In this document: one piece after another, positions 9,183-19,677 of the stretch
Position numbering within the stretch: position 1 is the stretch's first letter
How the letters are laid out: every line of letters starts with the position of its first letter
NCBI RefSeq assembly: GCF_004570845.1
Contig: NZ_SPQZ01000002.1
Coordinates: forward strand, 62,001 to 126,000
Source of the DNA: Orlajensenia leifsoniae
GTDB lineage: Bacteria > Actinomycetota > Actinomycetes > Actinomycetales > Microbacteriaceae
Direction: 5' to 3'
Length of the DNA: 64,000 bases
Program-made: the position numbers and the translations under genes
The notes under the pieces: generated by a model
Told to the model about the DNA's origin: nothing
The model's input: the letters and a program-made list of their open reading frames with translations, nothing else
Database searches by the model: none

Positions 9183-9220
9183 GCCCCAGCCTCCCACCGT
9201 GTGAAGGCATCAGCAGAGGG

Positions 9221-9252
9221 CGACCCGCGGAATTCCGCGGGTCGCCTTTTGC
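9221..9252 (+). terminator. Rho-independent terminator after rnj
   Basis: A perfect 11-bp stem gcgacccgcgg / ccgcgggtcgc with an aatt loop, followed by ctttt. It lies 39 nt after the rnj stop and ends the dapA-rnj unit. Confidence 0.9.
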
Positions 9253-9350
9253 CTGCCTGGGCATGTCGGGCGGATGCCTCCACGCGGTGGCAACACCGGC
9301 GCAGCCGCAGCCGCAGCCGCATCCGTAACCCGTCCGTAACGCGCGCGCCC

Positions 9351-9356
9351 TACGAT
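9351..9356 (+). promoter_or_regulatory. -10 box (TACGAT) of leaderless GNAT gene
   Basis: TACGAT, then ctgagg, then the ATG at 9363; the 6-nt spacing is the leaderless pattern. Confidence 0.5.
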
Positions 9357-9362
9357 CTGAGG

Positions 9363-9854
9363 ATGACGGCATTCGGCCTCCGCGCAGCGGTCGGAAGCGA
9401 TTCGCGCTTCCTGACCGACATGGTCGTCGAGGCTGCGAACTGGAACCCGAGCGCCAGCAGGCAGCGCGTGAGTGTTCTGGCCGATCCGGAGTACACCCGC
9501 TACATCGCGGGCTGGCAGCGGCCGAGCGACGCCGGGGTCGTCGCCGAGGACACCGAGGGCATGCCGGTCGGCGCGTGCTGGTTCCGGCTGTTCCCGACGA
9601 ACGCGCCGGGGCACGGCTTCGTCGCCGTCGGGGTGCCGGAACTCATCCTCGGGGTCAGTCCCATCTGGCGTGCGCAGGGTGCCGGGCGTGCGCTGCTCCG
9701 CGAAGTCGTGTCGATGGCCCGCACAGCAGGCCACGCGCGCCTGACGCTGAGCGTCGAGCGCGGCAATCACGCCGTCGACCTCTACCGCAGCGAGGGCTTC
9801 GTGACCGTCGCCACCCCCGGCAGCCGCGAGACCATGGTCAAGAACCTGCGCTGA
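9363..9854 (+). CDS. GNAT family N-acetyltransferase
   Basis: A 163-aa protein with the GNAT fold. The acetyl-CoA motif is IWRAQGAGRALLREVVSMAR, followed by LSVERGNHAVDLYRSEGF, the usual C-terminal strand and Tyr region. It begins MTAFGLRAAVGSDSRFL at the ATG placed 6 nt after the -10 box. A longer frame from 9201 is rejected because it runs through the rnj terminator. The substrate is unknown. Confidence 0.87.
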   Translation: MTAFGLRAAVGSDSRFLTDMVVEAANWNPSASRQRVSVLADPEYTRYIAGWQRPSDAGVVAEDTEGMPVGACWFRLFPTNAPGHGFVAVGVPELILGVSPIWRAQGAGRALLREVVSMARTAGHARLTLSVERGNHAVDLYRSEGFVTVATPGSRETMVKNLR

Positions 9855-9925
9855 GCGCGGCATCCGTTCGCCGTCGATCGCGAGACACCCGACCCGGCCT
9901 CCGCGGGAATGACCGGGGCCGGAAG

Positions 9926-9931
9926 TACCGT
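9926..9931 (+). promoter_or_regulatory. -10 box (TACCGT) of leaderless ftsK
   Basis: TACCGT, then tgagcc, then the ATG at 9938; no Shine-Dalgarno is visible. Confidence 0.5.
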
Positions 9932-9937
9932 TGAGCC

Positions 9938-12889
9938 ATGGCTACGAGCACCAAGGCGACTGGTCGCGCACGCGCGACTCCTTCGTCGCGCGGCGGCGCG
10001 ACGAAGCCACCGGCCAAGACCCCCGCGAAGACTCCGACCAAGGCCGCGCCCCGCGCGTCCACGAAGACGAGCGCCCAGACCCTGAAGTTCACTGCGGTCG
10101 AGGAGAAGCCCAACGTCCTCGTGCGAGCCTGGATGGGGCTCGCGCACGTCGCCGGGGGAGCGGCCCGTGCCCTCGGCCCCGAGCAGCTCGCCAAGGAGGA
10201 GCGCCGCGACGGCCTGCCCTTCTTCATCATCCTTCTGGCCATCGCCGGCGCCGTGATCGAGTGGTTCCTCATCAACGAGCCCGTTGCGCAGACCCTCGAT
10301 GCCTGGACCTTCGGCGGCCTGGTCGGCCGCGTCGCGTTCGCGCTGCCGATCATCATGCTGGTGTTCGCGGTCTGGTTGTTCCGGCATCCGTCGTCGGTGC
10401 ACGACAACTCCCGCATCGGAATCGGCCTCGGCATCCTGCTCGTCTCGATCGCCGGCCTGTGCCACGTCTTCGGCGGTCAGCCCGCCCCGAGCGACGGCAT
10501 GGACGTGCTCGCCCGCGCCGGCGGCATCCTGGGCTGGATGATCACCTGGCCGATGATGCTCGTCGCCCCGTGGCTCGCCGTCGTCGTGATGATCGTGCTC
10601 ATCGCGCTGTCGCTGCTCATCATCACCAAGACCCCTCCGAACCGCATCCCGCAGCGCATGCGCGAGCTCTACGCCTGGCTGTTCGGAGCGCACCTGCCCG
10701 ACGAGGAGGCCCGCGACGAGGCCCGCCTCGCAGCGAAGGCCGCGAAGAAGGAGCGCTCCCAGTCCGTCGAGCTCGACGGCATCGACAGCCTCGGCCTCGA
10801 TGGAGACGGCGACGGCGAATCCTCCACGCCCGACAACCTGCCCTGGTGGCGCCGCAACACCAGCGGCCGCGAAGAGGATCCTGCCTTCGAGGCCGCGGGA
10901 GTCGACGGACTCACGGATGTTTTCGGCGGTGCCCCCGAAGGCGCATTCGACAGCGCGCTCGACGGCGTCGATGCCGACGCGCCGGGCGCCCGCGGAGGTG
11001 TCAACGGCGACCACTACGGCACCGAGGTCATGGCCGATCTGCAGGCGGCCGAAGACGCCGTCAAGCGCTTCACCGGCGAGGTCGGGGGAGCCACCACCCT
11101 GCTCGCCGATGGTGCCGCGGTTCCGGATGCCGCTCCCGGCGTGCTCCCCGGATTCTCGGCGGCCGGCGCCGTGTTCGACCAGGCCGGCGTCGCACCGGTC
11201 GACGACCAGCCCACGGCTCCGTACCACCTGCCCGCGGCATCCACCCTCGCCGCCGGTGCCCCGGCCAAGACGCGCTCGGCCGCGAACGACGAGGTCGTGC
11301 GGGCCATCACCGACGTGCTGCAGCAGTTCTCCGTAGACGCCCGCGTCACGGGCTTCTCGCGCGGCCCGACGGTCACGCAGTACGAGGTCGAGCTCGGCCC
11401 CGGCGTGAAGGTCGAGCGCGTGACGGCACTCTCGAAGAACCTCTCCTACGCGGTCGCCTCGAACGAGGTGCGCATCCTCTCGCCCATCCCCGGCAAGAGC
11501 GCGATCGGCATCGAGATCCCCAACAGCGACCGCGAGATCGTCACGCTCGGAGACGTGCTGCGCTCCGGCGCGGCGGCGAAGAGCACGCACCCGATGACCA
11601 TCGGCGTCGGCAAGGACGTCGGGGGCGGCTTCGTGCTCGCGAACCTCGCCAAGATGCCCCACCTGCTCGTCGCGGGTTCGACGGGATCGGGCAAGTCGAG
11701 CTTCGTGAACTCCATGATCACCAGCCTGCTCATGCGCGCCACCCCGGCCGACGTGCGCATGGTGCTCATCGACCCGAAGCGCGTCGAGCTCGCCCCCTAC
11801 GCCGGTGTTCCGCACCTCATCACGCCCATCATCACGAACCCCAAGAAGGCCGCAGAGGCGCTCTCCTGGGTCGTGAAAGAGATGGACATGCGCTACGACG
11901 ACCTCGCGTCGTTCGGCTTCCGTCACATCGACGACTTCAACAAGGCCGTCATCAACGAGGAGATCATCCTCCCCGCCGGCAGCGAGCGCCAGCTCAAGCC
12001 CTACCCCTACCTCCTCGTGGTCGTCGACGAGCTCGCCGACCTCATGATGGTCGCCCCGCGCGACGTCGAGGACTCGATCGTGCGCATCACGCAGCTGGCC
12101 CGAGCATCCGGAATCCACCTCGTGCTCGCCACCCAGCGTCCGAGCGTCGACGTGGTCACGGGCCTCATCAAGGCCAACGTGCCGAGCCGCCTCGCCTTCG
12201 CCGTCACGAGCGTCACGGACTCCCGCGTGATCCTCGACCAGCCCGGCGCCGACAAGCTCATCGGGCAGGGCGACGCGCTGTTCCTCCCCATGGGTGCCTC
12301 CAAGGCGTTGCGCGTGCAGGGTGCCTGGGTCAGCGAGAGCGAGATCGAACGCGTCGTCAAGCACGTCACGCGTCAGGCGCGTCCCGAGTATCGACCGGAT
12401 GTCGCGGTGTCGGCAGAGCGCAAGGCCATCGACTCCGACATCGGCGACGACCTCGAACTGCTGCTCGCGGCCGCCGAGCTCGTGGTCTCGACGCAGTTCG
12501 GCTCCACCTCCATGCTGCAGCGCAAGCTGCGCGTCGGCTTCGCCAAGGCCGGCCGCCTCATGGACCTGCTCGAATCGCGCGAGATCGTCGGCCCCTCCGA
12601 GGGATCGAAGGCCCGCGACGTGCTGGTCACGGCCGAGCAGTTGCCCGGTGTGCTGGCTCGCCTGCGCGGCGAGGACGACGGGTCGGCGCCGGCGCCGAGT
12701 GCGGCATCCGTCGCCCCATCAGCCCCCCAGCAGACGACGGTGCAGCAGGGCGTTCAGCCCGGCGCTCAGCAGACCGGAGCGCCTGTCGACCCCTACGGCG
12801 ACGACCCCGTCGCCCGCATGACCGAGGGCTATCCTGAGGAGGAGGGCGATTCCGACGAGGACGCCTGGAACCTGACCGGCAGGGACTGA
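9938..12889 (+). CDS. ftsK: FtsK/SpoIIIE DNA translocase
   Basis: A 983-aa septal DNA pump that segregates chromosome termini during division. After a Thr/Lys/Ala-rich tail there are about four membrane helices (residues ~85-230), an acidic variable linker, and then the motor: [20 protein letters not shown], Walker [17 protein letters not shown], Walker [14 protein letters not shown] and [20 protein letters not shown]. The C-terminal winged-helix gamma domain is present ([20 protein letters not shown]). It is followed by pgsA after 1 nt. Confidence 0.97.
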   Translation: MATSTKATGRARATPSSRGGATKPPAKTPAKTPTKAAPRASTKTSAQTLKFTAVEEKPNVLVRAWMGLAHVAGGAARALGPEQLAKEERRDGLPFFIILLAIAGAVIEWFLINEPVAQTLDAWTFGGLVGRVAFALPIIMLVFAVWLFRHPSSVHDNSRIGIGLGILLVSIAGLCHVFGGQPAPSDGMDVLARAGGILGWMITWPMMLVAPWLAVVVMIVLIALSLLIITKTPPNRIPQRMRELYAWLFGAHLPDEEARDEARLAAKAAKKERSQSVELDGIDSLGLDGDGDGESSTPDNLPWWRRNTSGREEDPAFEAAGVDGLTDVFGGAPEGAFDSALDGVDADAPGARGGVNGDHYGTEVMADLQAAEDAVKRFTGEVGGATTLLADGAAVPDAAPGVLPGFSAAGAVFDQAGVAPVDDQPTAPYHLPAASTLAAGAPAKTRSAANDEVVRAITDVLQQFSVDARVTGFSRGPTVTQYEVELGPGVKVERVTALSKNLSYAVASNEVRILSPIPGKSAIGIEIPNSDREIVTLGDVLRSGAAAKSTHPMTIGVGKDVGGGFVLANLAKMPHLLVAGSTGSGKSSFVNSMITSLLMRATPADVRMVLIDPKRVELAPYAGVPHLITPIITNPKKAAEALSWVVKEMDMRYDDLASFGFRHIDDFNKAVINEEIILPAGSERQLKPYPYLLVVVDELADLMMVAPRDVEDSIVRITQLARASGIHLVLATQRPSVDVVTGLIKANVPSRLAFAVTSVTDSRVILDQPGADKLIGQGDALFLPMGASKALRVQGAWVSESEIERVVKHVTRQARPEYRPDVAVSAERKAIDSDIGDDLELLLAAAELVVSTQFGSTSMLQRKLRVGFAKAGRLMDLLESREIVGPSEGSKARDVLVTAEQLPGVLARLRGEDDGSAPAPSAASVAPSAPQQTTVQQGVQPGAQQTGAPVDPYGDDPVARMTEGYPEEEGDSDEDAWNLTGRD

Positions 12890-12890
12890 C

Positions 12891-13517
12891 ATGGCTTCGC
12901 TCGACGCCGAGGTGCCTCGCGCCTCGAACTGGAACCTGCCCAACCTGATCACGGTCGTGCGCATCCTGCTCGCGCCGCTGTTCTTCTGGATGCTGCTGGT
13001 CGACAACGGGGCCGACGGGGCACTCCGCTGGTGGGCCGCCGTCGTCTTCATCGTGGCCATCGCCACGGACGGCGTCGATGGGGCCATCGCTCGCCGTCAG
13101 GGCCTCGTGACCGACCTCGGGAAGATCCTCGATCCGATCGCCGACAAGCTGCTCACCGGCGGCGCCCTCGTGTGCCTGTCGATCCTGGGCGAGCTCTGGT
13201 GGTGGGTCACCATCATCATCCTCGTGCGCGAGGTCGGCATCACGGTGTGGCGCATGGTCGAGCTCTCCCACCGCAACGTCGTTCCCGCATCCCGCGGCGG
13301 CAAACTCAAGACCATCGCGCAGTCCATCGCCATCTCGCTCGCGCTCGTTCCGCTCTGGACCGTGCTCGGCGACTGGATCTTCTGGGTCAACTGGGTGGCC
13401 ATGGGCATCGCCTTCGCCCTCACGGTGTGGTCGGGCGTCGAGTACCTCGTCTCCGCCTGGAAGCTGAAGCGCGCCCTCCCCGCATCATCGACGTCGACTT
13501 CGGGAACGGATGCCTGA
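12891..13517 (+). CDS. pgsA: CDP-diacylglycerol-glycerol-3-phosphate 3-phosphatidyltransferase
   Basis: A 208-aa membrane enzyme making phosphatidylglycerophosphate. N-terminal NWNLPNLITVVRILLAPLFF is typical, and the CDP-alcohol phosphotransferase motif (DG-x2-AR-x8-G-x3-D-x3-D) is spread over DGVDGAIARRQGLVTDLG followed by KILDPIADK. Several further membrane helices follow. It belongs to the ftsK-pgsA-cinA-clgR-recA block and overlaps cinA by 8 nt. Confidence 0.95.
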   Translation: MASLDAEVPRASNWNLPNLITVVRILLAPLFFWMLLVDNGADGALRWWAAVVFIVAIATDGVDGAIARRQGLVTDLGKILDPIADKLLTGGALVCLSILGELWWWVTIIILVREVGITVWRMVELSHRNVVPASRGGKLKTIAQSIAISLALVPLWTVLGDWIFWVNWVAMGIAFALTVWSGVEYLVSAWKLKRALPASSTSTSGTDA

Positions 13518-14019
13518 GCCCAGCGTGCGCGACGCCACTGCTGATCTCGTCGCCGAGCTGACGCGCCGCGGACTCACGATCGCCGTCGCGGAATCGCTCA
13601 CGGGCGGCCTGCTCGCAGCCGAGCTGATGCGCATCCCCGGGGCATCCGTCGTCGTCACCGGGGGAGTGGTGGCGTACAACACGGCCATCAAGCGCAGCGT
13701 GCTGGGCGTGGACGCAGCCCTTCTCGACGAATTCGGAGCCGTGCACCCCCGGGTCGCCGAGCAGATGGCTGCCGGAGTGCGCAGCGTGCTCGCCGTCGAC
13801 GGACGCGACGCCGACGTCGGTATCGGCACGACGGGAGCCGCCGGCCCCGATCCGCAGGACGGCCAGCCGGTCGGGACGGTGTTCATCGGCATCTCCATCG
13901 GTGAACGGATGCAGGTGCTCGAGCTCGCTCTCGACGGTGGTCGGGCAGCCATCCGGGCCGCCGTCGTGACCGCGGCGATCGCCGCCACTCTCGACCTCCT
14001 GCTCGACACGGCGGAATAA
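13510..14019 (+). CDS. cinA: CinA family protein (nicotinamide-nucleotide amidohydrolase type)
   Basis: A 169-aa stand-alone CinA C-terminal domain. Family motifs are visible in IAVAESLTGGLLAAEL, VVTGGVVAYNTAIKRSVLGV and GIGTTGAAGPDPQDGQPVGTVFIGI. This domain deamidates nicotinamide mononucleotide (PncC activity) in other bacteria; that activity is inferred here. The start overlaps pgsA, implying translational coupling. Confidence 0.93.
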   Translation: MPEPSVRDATADLVAELTRRGLTIAVAESLTGGLLAAELMRIPGASVVVTGGVVAYNTAIKRSVLGVDAALLDEFGAVHPRVAEQMAAGVRSVLAVDGRDADVGIGTTGAAGPDPQDGQPVGTVFIGISIGERMQVLELALDGGRAAIRAAVVTAAIAATLDLLLDTAE

Positions 14020-14161
14020 CCTGCGTTAACTCGCCGTTACATCGGGCGTATTCACAAGAAAACGCCGGAACAGCGCAGTACGCTGGATGAACGAGTACCT
14101 GTCGTACTCTGTATCAACTCACCCGCACCGGGGTGAACTGGCAGCACAGAAGGGGGTTCCA

Positions 14162-14470
14162 ATGATTCTGGTTCGTCAGGAAATCGGCGATGTTCTCAGG
14201 GACTTCCGTCTGCAGAAGGGCCGCACGCTCCGTCAGGTCGCGAGCAAGGCCAGCGTCGCACTCGGCTATCTCAGCGAGGTCGAGCGCGGACAGAAGGAAG
14301 CATCCAGCGAGATCCTCGCATCAGTCGCCGATGCACTCGACACTCCGATCTCGGTCATCATGCGCGAGGTGGGCGACCGCCTGGCCGTGCTCGAGGGGAT
14401 CAACCCGATTCCCGACACAGTGCCCGAAGACCTCGTCGTCGACTTCGACGCCGAGCTGCTCGTCCGCTGA
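14162..14470 (+). CDS. clgR: XRE-family regulator of the ClgR type
   Basis: A 102-aa helix-turn-helix protein. The HTH is LRDFRLQKGRTLRQVASKAS followed by VALGYLSEVERGQKEASSEI, near-identical in form to actinobacterial ClgR/PopR, which activates Clp protease genes. Its place just before recA supports this. The start at 14162 has an agaaggggg ribosome binding site about 7 nt upstream. The in-frame upstream ATG at 14087 would add 25 residues unlike the family and sits only 2 nt after a TACGCT box, which is probably the promoter. Confidence 0.9.
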   Translation: MILVRQEIGDVLRDFRLQKGRTLRQVASKASVALGYLSEVERGQKEASSEILASVADALDTPISVIMREVGDRLAVLEGINPIPDTVPEDLVVDFDAELLVR

Positions 14471-14487
14471 GTCCCGCATACATCACG

Positions 14488-14520
14488 AACGCCAGCCGGT
14501 CATCGACCGGCTGGCGTTTC
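14488..14520 (+). terminator. Rho-independent terminator after clgR
   Basis: A 13-bp perfect stem (aacgccagccggt / accggctggcgtt) with a 5-nt loop catcg and a short T-rich tail. It starts 17 nt after the clgR stop. Confidence 0.88.
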
Positions 14521-14591
14521 TGTCCCCTTTTCGTTCCCGCGATCGTGGTCCAGCACCGCGCATCCGGGTCGTCCCGCCCATGGAGTGATCT

Positions 14592-14816
14592 GTGAAGTCC
14601 AGCGAGTTCCGCCTCGCCGTGCAGGAGGAGTTCGGCGACGCCTACGGCCGCTCCCTCCTCCGCGATCTCGTGCTGCCCGACCTCGGCAACATCACCGGCG
14701 ATGAGGCCCTCGCTGCCGGCACCCGCCCGCGCGACGTCTGGTACGCCCTCTGCGCGGCGATGGACGTGCCCGAGAACCGCCGCCACGGTGCTGGGCTCAG
14801 GGAGCCGCGCCGCTAG
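14592..14816 (+). CDS. DUF3046 protein
   Basis: A 74-aa protein, M(GTG)KSSEFRLAVQEEFGDAYG..., matching the short actinobacterial DUF3046 family that is nearly always located just upstream of recA. Visible family features are LRDLVLPDLGNITGDEAL, ALAAGTRPRDVWYALCAAMD and VPENRR. Its function is unknown. It may use the gtgatctgtg region, but no clear ribosome binding site is visible. Confidence 0.85.
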   Translation: MKSSEFRLAVQEEFGDAYGRSLLRDLVLPDLGNITGDEALAAGTRPRDVWYALCAAMDVPENRRHGAGLREPRR

Positions 14817-14866
14817 GCGGGCTGCCACATCCGTCGCCATCGTCCTCGACACGCCGTCCGAACATC

Positions 14867-14882
14867 TCGAACGGATGTTCGG
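14867..14882 (+). promoter_or_regulatory. LexA SOS box upstream of recA
   Basis: The sequence tcgaacggatgttcgg matches the actinobacterial/mycobacterial SOS consensus TCGAAC-N4-GTTCGA at all but the last base. It nests inside a wider palindrome (ccgaacat...atgttcgg). It lies about 215 nt upstream of recA and just before a possible -10 (gctaggct, 14887-14894), so LexA control of recA-recX is expected. Confidence 0.85.
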
Positions 14883-15097
14883 ATCTTGCTAGGCTACTCA
14901 ACAGCAGCGAATCGAAGACGGACAGTCCACTGTCGTCCCGGTCATCCGAGCAATGTCGGAGGCTCGGCGTAGCGTCCTTTCCATCAGCGATGAACTGCTG
15001 ACTGCCTTGTCAGTCGCGTGCCCGGTTCATGAGCGCCAGCTCTAGCCTCACGCGACACGACAGCCTAGAGGCGACGGAATATCGACAGAAGGAGACC

Positions 15098-16192
<1,095 letters not shown>

Positions 16193-16233
16193 CTCCTACA
16201 GCACCATCCAGAGACGAGACCGGGGAGAGACAC

Positions 16234-16863
16234 ATGCCGTCGAACAGCAGCACGAGCAACAGCACGGGCGGCCCAGACGAGCGTCTCGCCCCGGTCTCGT
16301 ATCTTCCCTGGGCCGGGTCCGAGACCGACGCCGATGCCGCTGCAGACGAACTGGTTCCGCAGCGCCGGGTTCCCGGCGTCGATCCCGAGCGCGACCTGCT
16401 CGAGGCCGAGAATGTTCTGACCCGGCGCCTACGCGGCCGCTCGCTCTCCGTGGCCGAGGCGCGGGCGGTGCTCGTCGAGCTTGAACTCGACGCGGGAGCC
16501 GCCGAAGAACTCATCGAGCGCTTCGAACGAATCGGCTACCTCGATGACACCCGCCTGGCCGAGCAGATCGTTCACACCCACCATGAGCGCAAGGGCCTCG
16601 GCCGTTCCGCAGTGGAGGCCGAGATGCGGCGCCGCAAGCTCGACCAGCACGCCATGAGCGCCGTGCTCGACGAGCTCTCGGTCGACGAGAGCGGCCCGGC
16701 GACAGAGCTCGCCGCCGGCAGGCTCAGTCGCATGAGTTCGCTCGACGACGAGACCGCGGAGCGCCGGCTGCTGTCCTTCCTCATGCGCAAGGGCTACTCC
16801 TCGAGCGTGTCCCGGGACGCCGTCAAGACGGCCTTCACGGCGATCGGGCGACGCGCCCGCTGA
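16234..16863 (+). CDS. recX: RecX regulatory protein
   Basis: A 209-aa protein that modulates RecA filaments. After a Ser/Asn/Gly-rich N-terminus, the repeated three-helix RecX modules are visible: [20 protein letters not shown], then [37 protein letters not shown] and [20 protein letters not shown]. It has a ggggagag ribosome binding site before the ATG and follows recA in the usual order. Confidence 0.93.
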   Translation: MPSNSSTSNSTGGPDERLAPVSYLPWAGSETDADAAADELVPQRRVPGVDPERDLLEAENVLTRRLRGRSLSVAEARAVLVELELDAGAAEELIERFERIGYLDDTRLAEQIVHTHHERKGLGRSAVEAEMRRRKLDQHAMSAVLDELSVDESGPATELAAGRLSRMSSLDDETAERRLLSFLMRKGYSSSVSRDAVKTAFTAIGRRAR

Positions 16864-16866
16864 ACG

Positions 16867-16872
16867 TACACT
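16867..16872 (+). promoter_or_regulatory. -10 box (TACACT) of leaderless miaB
   Basis: TACACT, then ggtctgc, then the ATG at 16880, located just after the recX stop. It suggests miaB-miaA can be transcribed separately from recA-recX. Confidence 0.5.
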
Positions 16873-16879
16873 GGTCTGC

Positions 16880-18496
16880 ATGAGCAGTACCGTCGTCAGC
16901 AGTGAACCGACCGTCATCGCGCCGTCCGTCGCGGCGTTCGACGACGACGGCCGGGCACGCACCTTCGAGGTGCGCACCTTCGGCTGCCAGATGAACGTGC
17001 ACGACTCCGAGCGCCTGAGCGGCTCGCTCGAGGCTGCAGGCTACGTGCGTGCCGTCGACAGCGAGCCCGACATCGTCGTGATCAACACCTGCGCCGTGCG
17101 CGAGAACGCCGACAACAAGCTCTACGGCAATCTCGGCCACCTCGCCTCGGTCAAGAAGCGCCACGACGGCATGCAGATCGCCGTCGGGGGCTGCCTCGCC
17201 CAGAAGGACAAGACCACCATCCTCGAGAAGGCGCCGTGGGTCGACGTGGTCTTCGGCACCCACAACATGGGTGCCCTCCCGCGTCTGCTCGAGCGTGCCA
17301 GGCACAATGACGAGGCGCAGCTCGAGATCCTCGACTCCCTCGAGACCTTCCCCTCGACGCTGCCCACCAAGCGCGACTCCAGCTACAGCGGCTGGGTGTC
17401 CATCTCCGTCGGCTGCAACAACACCTGCACCTTCTGCATCGTGCCGTCTCTGCGCGGCAAGGAGAAGGACCGCCGCCCGGGCGACGTGCTCGGCGAGATC
17501 CAGGCTATCGTCGATGACGGTGCGATCGAGGTGACGCTCCTCGGGCAGAACGTGAACTCCTACGGAGTCGAATTCGGCGACAGGCTGGCCTTCGGCAAGC
17601 TGCTGCGCGCCGCCGGGGCCATCGACGGCCTCGAGCGCATCCGTTTCACGAGCCCGCATCCGGCGGCCTTCACCGATGACGTCATCGACGCCATGGCCGA
17701 GACCGACGCTGTCATGCCTCAACTGCACATGCCGCTGCAGTCGGGCTCCGACCGCATCCTCAAGGCGATGCGGCGCTCGTACCGCTCAGAGAAGTTCCTC
17801 GGCATCCTCGATCGTGTACGCGCGAAGATGCCCGACGCCGCCATCAGCACCGACATCATCGTCGGCTTCCCCGGCGAGACCGAGGAGGACTTCCTCGAGA
17901 CCATGCGCGTCGTCGAGCTGGCCAGGTTCGCGACGGCGTTCACCTTCCAGTACTCCATCCGCGCAGGCACCCCGGCGGCGACCATGGCGGACCAGGTTCC
18001 CAAGGCTGTCGTGCAGGAGCGCTACGAGCGCCTGGTCGCCCTGCAGGAGCGCATCTCGTGGGAGGAGAACCAGAATGTGATCGGCCGTGAGGTGCACGTG
18101 CTCGTCGCCAACGGCGAGGGTCGCAAGGACGCCGCGACGCATCGCCTCAGCGGCCGCGCCGAAGACAGCCGCCTCGTGCATTTCGAGGTGCCTGCAGACG
18201 GTGTCGTTCCCAGGCCCGGCGATATCGTCTCGGTCGTCGTGACCCAGGCAGCACCGTTCCATCTCATCGCCGACGCCGTACCCGGCGAGCCCCTCCGCAT
18301 CCGTCGCACCCGAGCCGGAGATGCCTGGGACCTCGCGCAGGCCGAGTCCTGCGGGGTACCCGCAGGTGCCCCAGCGGGCGGTGGCGCCACCTCGACGTCC
18401 GGCACGGTCTCCCTCGGACTCCCGACGCTGCGAGCAGCAACGCGTGTCGATCTCGGCCTGACCGCCGCTCACGCCACAGGTGACCACGACCACTGA
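16880..18496 (+). CDS. miaB: tRNA-2-methylthio-N6-dimethylallyladenosine synthase
   Basis: A 538-aa radical-SAM methylthiotransferase modifying A37 of tRNAs. The N-terminal cluster-binding domain has [29 protein letters not shown] and GGCLAQKD. The radical-SAM CxxxCxxC is in [21 protein letters not shown]-terminal TRAM domain ([15 protein letters not shown]) is followed by a ~60-aa non-conserved tail. It overlaps miaA, whose product makes its substrate, by 17 nt. Confidence 0.97.
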   Translation: MSSTVVSSEPTVIAPSVAAFDDDGRARTFEVRTFGCQMNVHDSERLSGSLEAAGYVRAVDSEPDIVVINTCAVRENADNKLYGNLGHLASVKKRHDGMQIAVGGCLAQKDKTTILEKAPWVDVVFGTHNMGALPRLLERARHNDEAQLEILDSLETFPSTLPTKRDSSYSGWVSISVGCNNTCTFCIVPSLRGKEKDRRPGDVLGEIQAIVDDGAIEVTLLGQNVNSYGVEFGDRLAFGKLLRAAGAIDGLERIRFTSPHPAAFTDDVIDAMAETDAVMPQLHMPLQSGSDRILKAMRRSYRSEKFLGILDRVRAKMPDAAISTDIIVGFPGETEEDFLETMRVVELARFATAFTFQYSIRAGTPAATMADQVPKAVVQERYERLVALQERISWEENQNVIGREVHVLVANGEGRKDAATHRLSGRAEDSRLVHFEVPADGVVPRPGDIVSVVVTQAAPFHLIADAVPGEPLRIRRTRAGDAWDLAQAESCGVPAGAPAGGGATSTSGTVSLGLPTLRAATRVDLGLTAAHATGDHDH

Positions 18497-19427
18497 GGCG
18501 GCGGCGCTGCCGCTCATCGCCGTGGTCGGCGCCACCGGTACCGGCAAGTCCGCGCTCGCCCTCGACATCGCAGAGCAGCTCATCGGCGACGGGCGGTCCG
18601 TCGAGATCGTCAACGCCGACGCCTCGCAGCTCTACCGCGGCATGGACATCGGCACGGCCAAGCTCGCGCCGGGCGAGCGTCGCGGCATCCGTCACCATCT
18701 CTTCGACGTGCTCGAGGTCACCGAGGAGGCGAGCGTCGCGCGCTACCAGACCGAGGCGCGCGCCGTCATCACCGGCATCCGCGAGCGTGGCGCTGTTCCC
18801 ATCCTCGTCGGCGGCTCCGGCCTGTACGTCTCGGCCGTCGTCTACGACTTCCGCTTCCCGGGCACCGATGCGGCACTCCGAGCCAGGCTCGAGGCCGAAC
18901 TCTCCGAACGCGGCCCCGGCCTGCTCCACCAGCGGCTCAAGGCGCTCGATGCGAACGCGGCCGAGCGCATCGGCTCCCAGAACGGACGCCGCCTCGTGCG
19001 GGCGCTCGAGATCATCGAGATCACCGGGGAGCCGCACGCGGCGTCGCTCCCCGACGAGCCCGTCGAGTGGATGCCGCTGGCCATGGTCGGACTCACCCTC
19101 GATCGCGCCGATCTCGTGCCCAGGCTCGACGCCCGGGTGCAGCAGATGTGGGCCGACGGAATGCTGGCCGAGGTCGAGACCCTCATCCCTCTCGGCATCG
19201 AGCGCGGCGTCACCGCGAGTCGGGCGATCGGCTACGCCCAGGCGCTCGCTCAGTTGCGTGGCGAGATCGACGAGGCCGAGGCGATCGACCAGACGCAGGC
19301 GCTCACCCGCCGCTACGCGAGACGCCAGGTCAGCTGGTTCAAGCGCTACCCGAACACGACCTGGATCGGCGCGACGGATGCCGCCAGGGTGGCGTCGGCC
19401 ATGCGCGCTGTGGGCGACCGGCGCTGA
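18480..19427 (+). CDS. miaA: tRNA dimethylallyltransferase
   Basis: A 315-aa enzyme that isopentenylates A37 of tRNAs reading UNN codons, upstream of MiaB. Walker A is [17 protein letters not shown]; family motifs are [29 protein letters not shown] and [18 protein letters not shown]. The GTG at 18480 overlaps miaB and gives the expected N-terminus. C-terminal [17 protein letters not shown] is also typical. Confidence 0.97.
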   Translation: MTTTTEAAALPLIAVVGATGTGKSALALDIAEQLIGDGRSVEIVNADASQLYRGMDIGTAKLAPGERRGIRHHLFDVLEVTEEASVARYQTEARAVITGIRERGAVPILVGGSGLYVSAVVYDFRFPGTDAALRARLEAELSERGPGLLHQRLKALDANAAERIGSQNGRRLVRALEIIEITGEPHAASLPDEPVEWMPLAMVGLTLDRADLVPRLDARVQQMWADGMLAEVETLIPLGIERGVTASRAIGYAQALAQLRGEIDEAEAIDQTQALTRRYARRQVSWFKRYPNTTWIGATDAARVASAMRAVGDRR

Positions 19428-19522
19428 CCTCGAGGTCCGCCCGGGGCCGACACGCCGATCCGACCGGGGTACACGCAAGAAAACGGCGCTCCTTGCAAGA
19501 TCCCCGTGAATCCGGCACTCTG

Positions 19523-19544
19523 GAGTGGGTCATGTGCCCCACTC
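19523..19544. promoter_or_regulatory. Inverted repeat in the 250-bp region before the GT2 gene
   Basis: gagtggg and cccactc form a perfect 7-bp inverted repeat with an 8-nt spacer; a cactctgg direct repeat overlaps both arms. It lies between miaA and the glycosyltransferase gene and could be an operator or a transcription-end hairpin. No T-run follows. The rest of 19428-19677 is AT-richer than its surroundings and contains no gene that I can see. Confidence 0.35.
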
Positions 19545-19677
19545 TGGGGGTGCGTGTCCGCACTTCTGAGGACAAATTCTCAGCCTTCTAACCATTACGG
19601 CGCATAGATTCTCATATGAGTCACTCTCGCCTCCCTATCGCTGACGGGTGCTCAATCACCCCGAACGAGAGCCTCAG

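Noticed and set aside
9782-12364. Long minus-strand open frame (860 codons) opposite ftsK
   Set aside because: Antisense shadow caused by GC3 bias; the plus-strand FtsK has full domain evidence.
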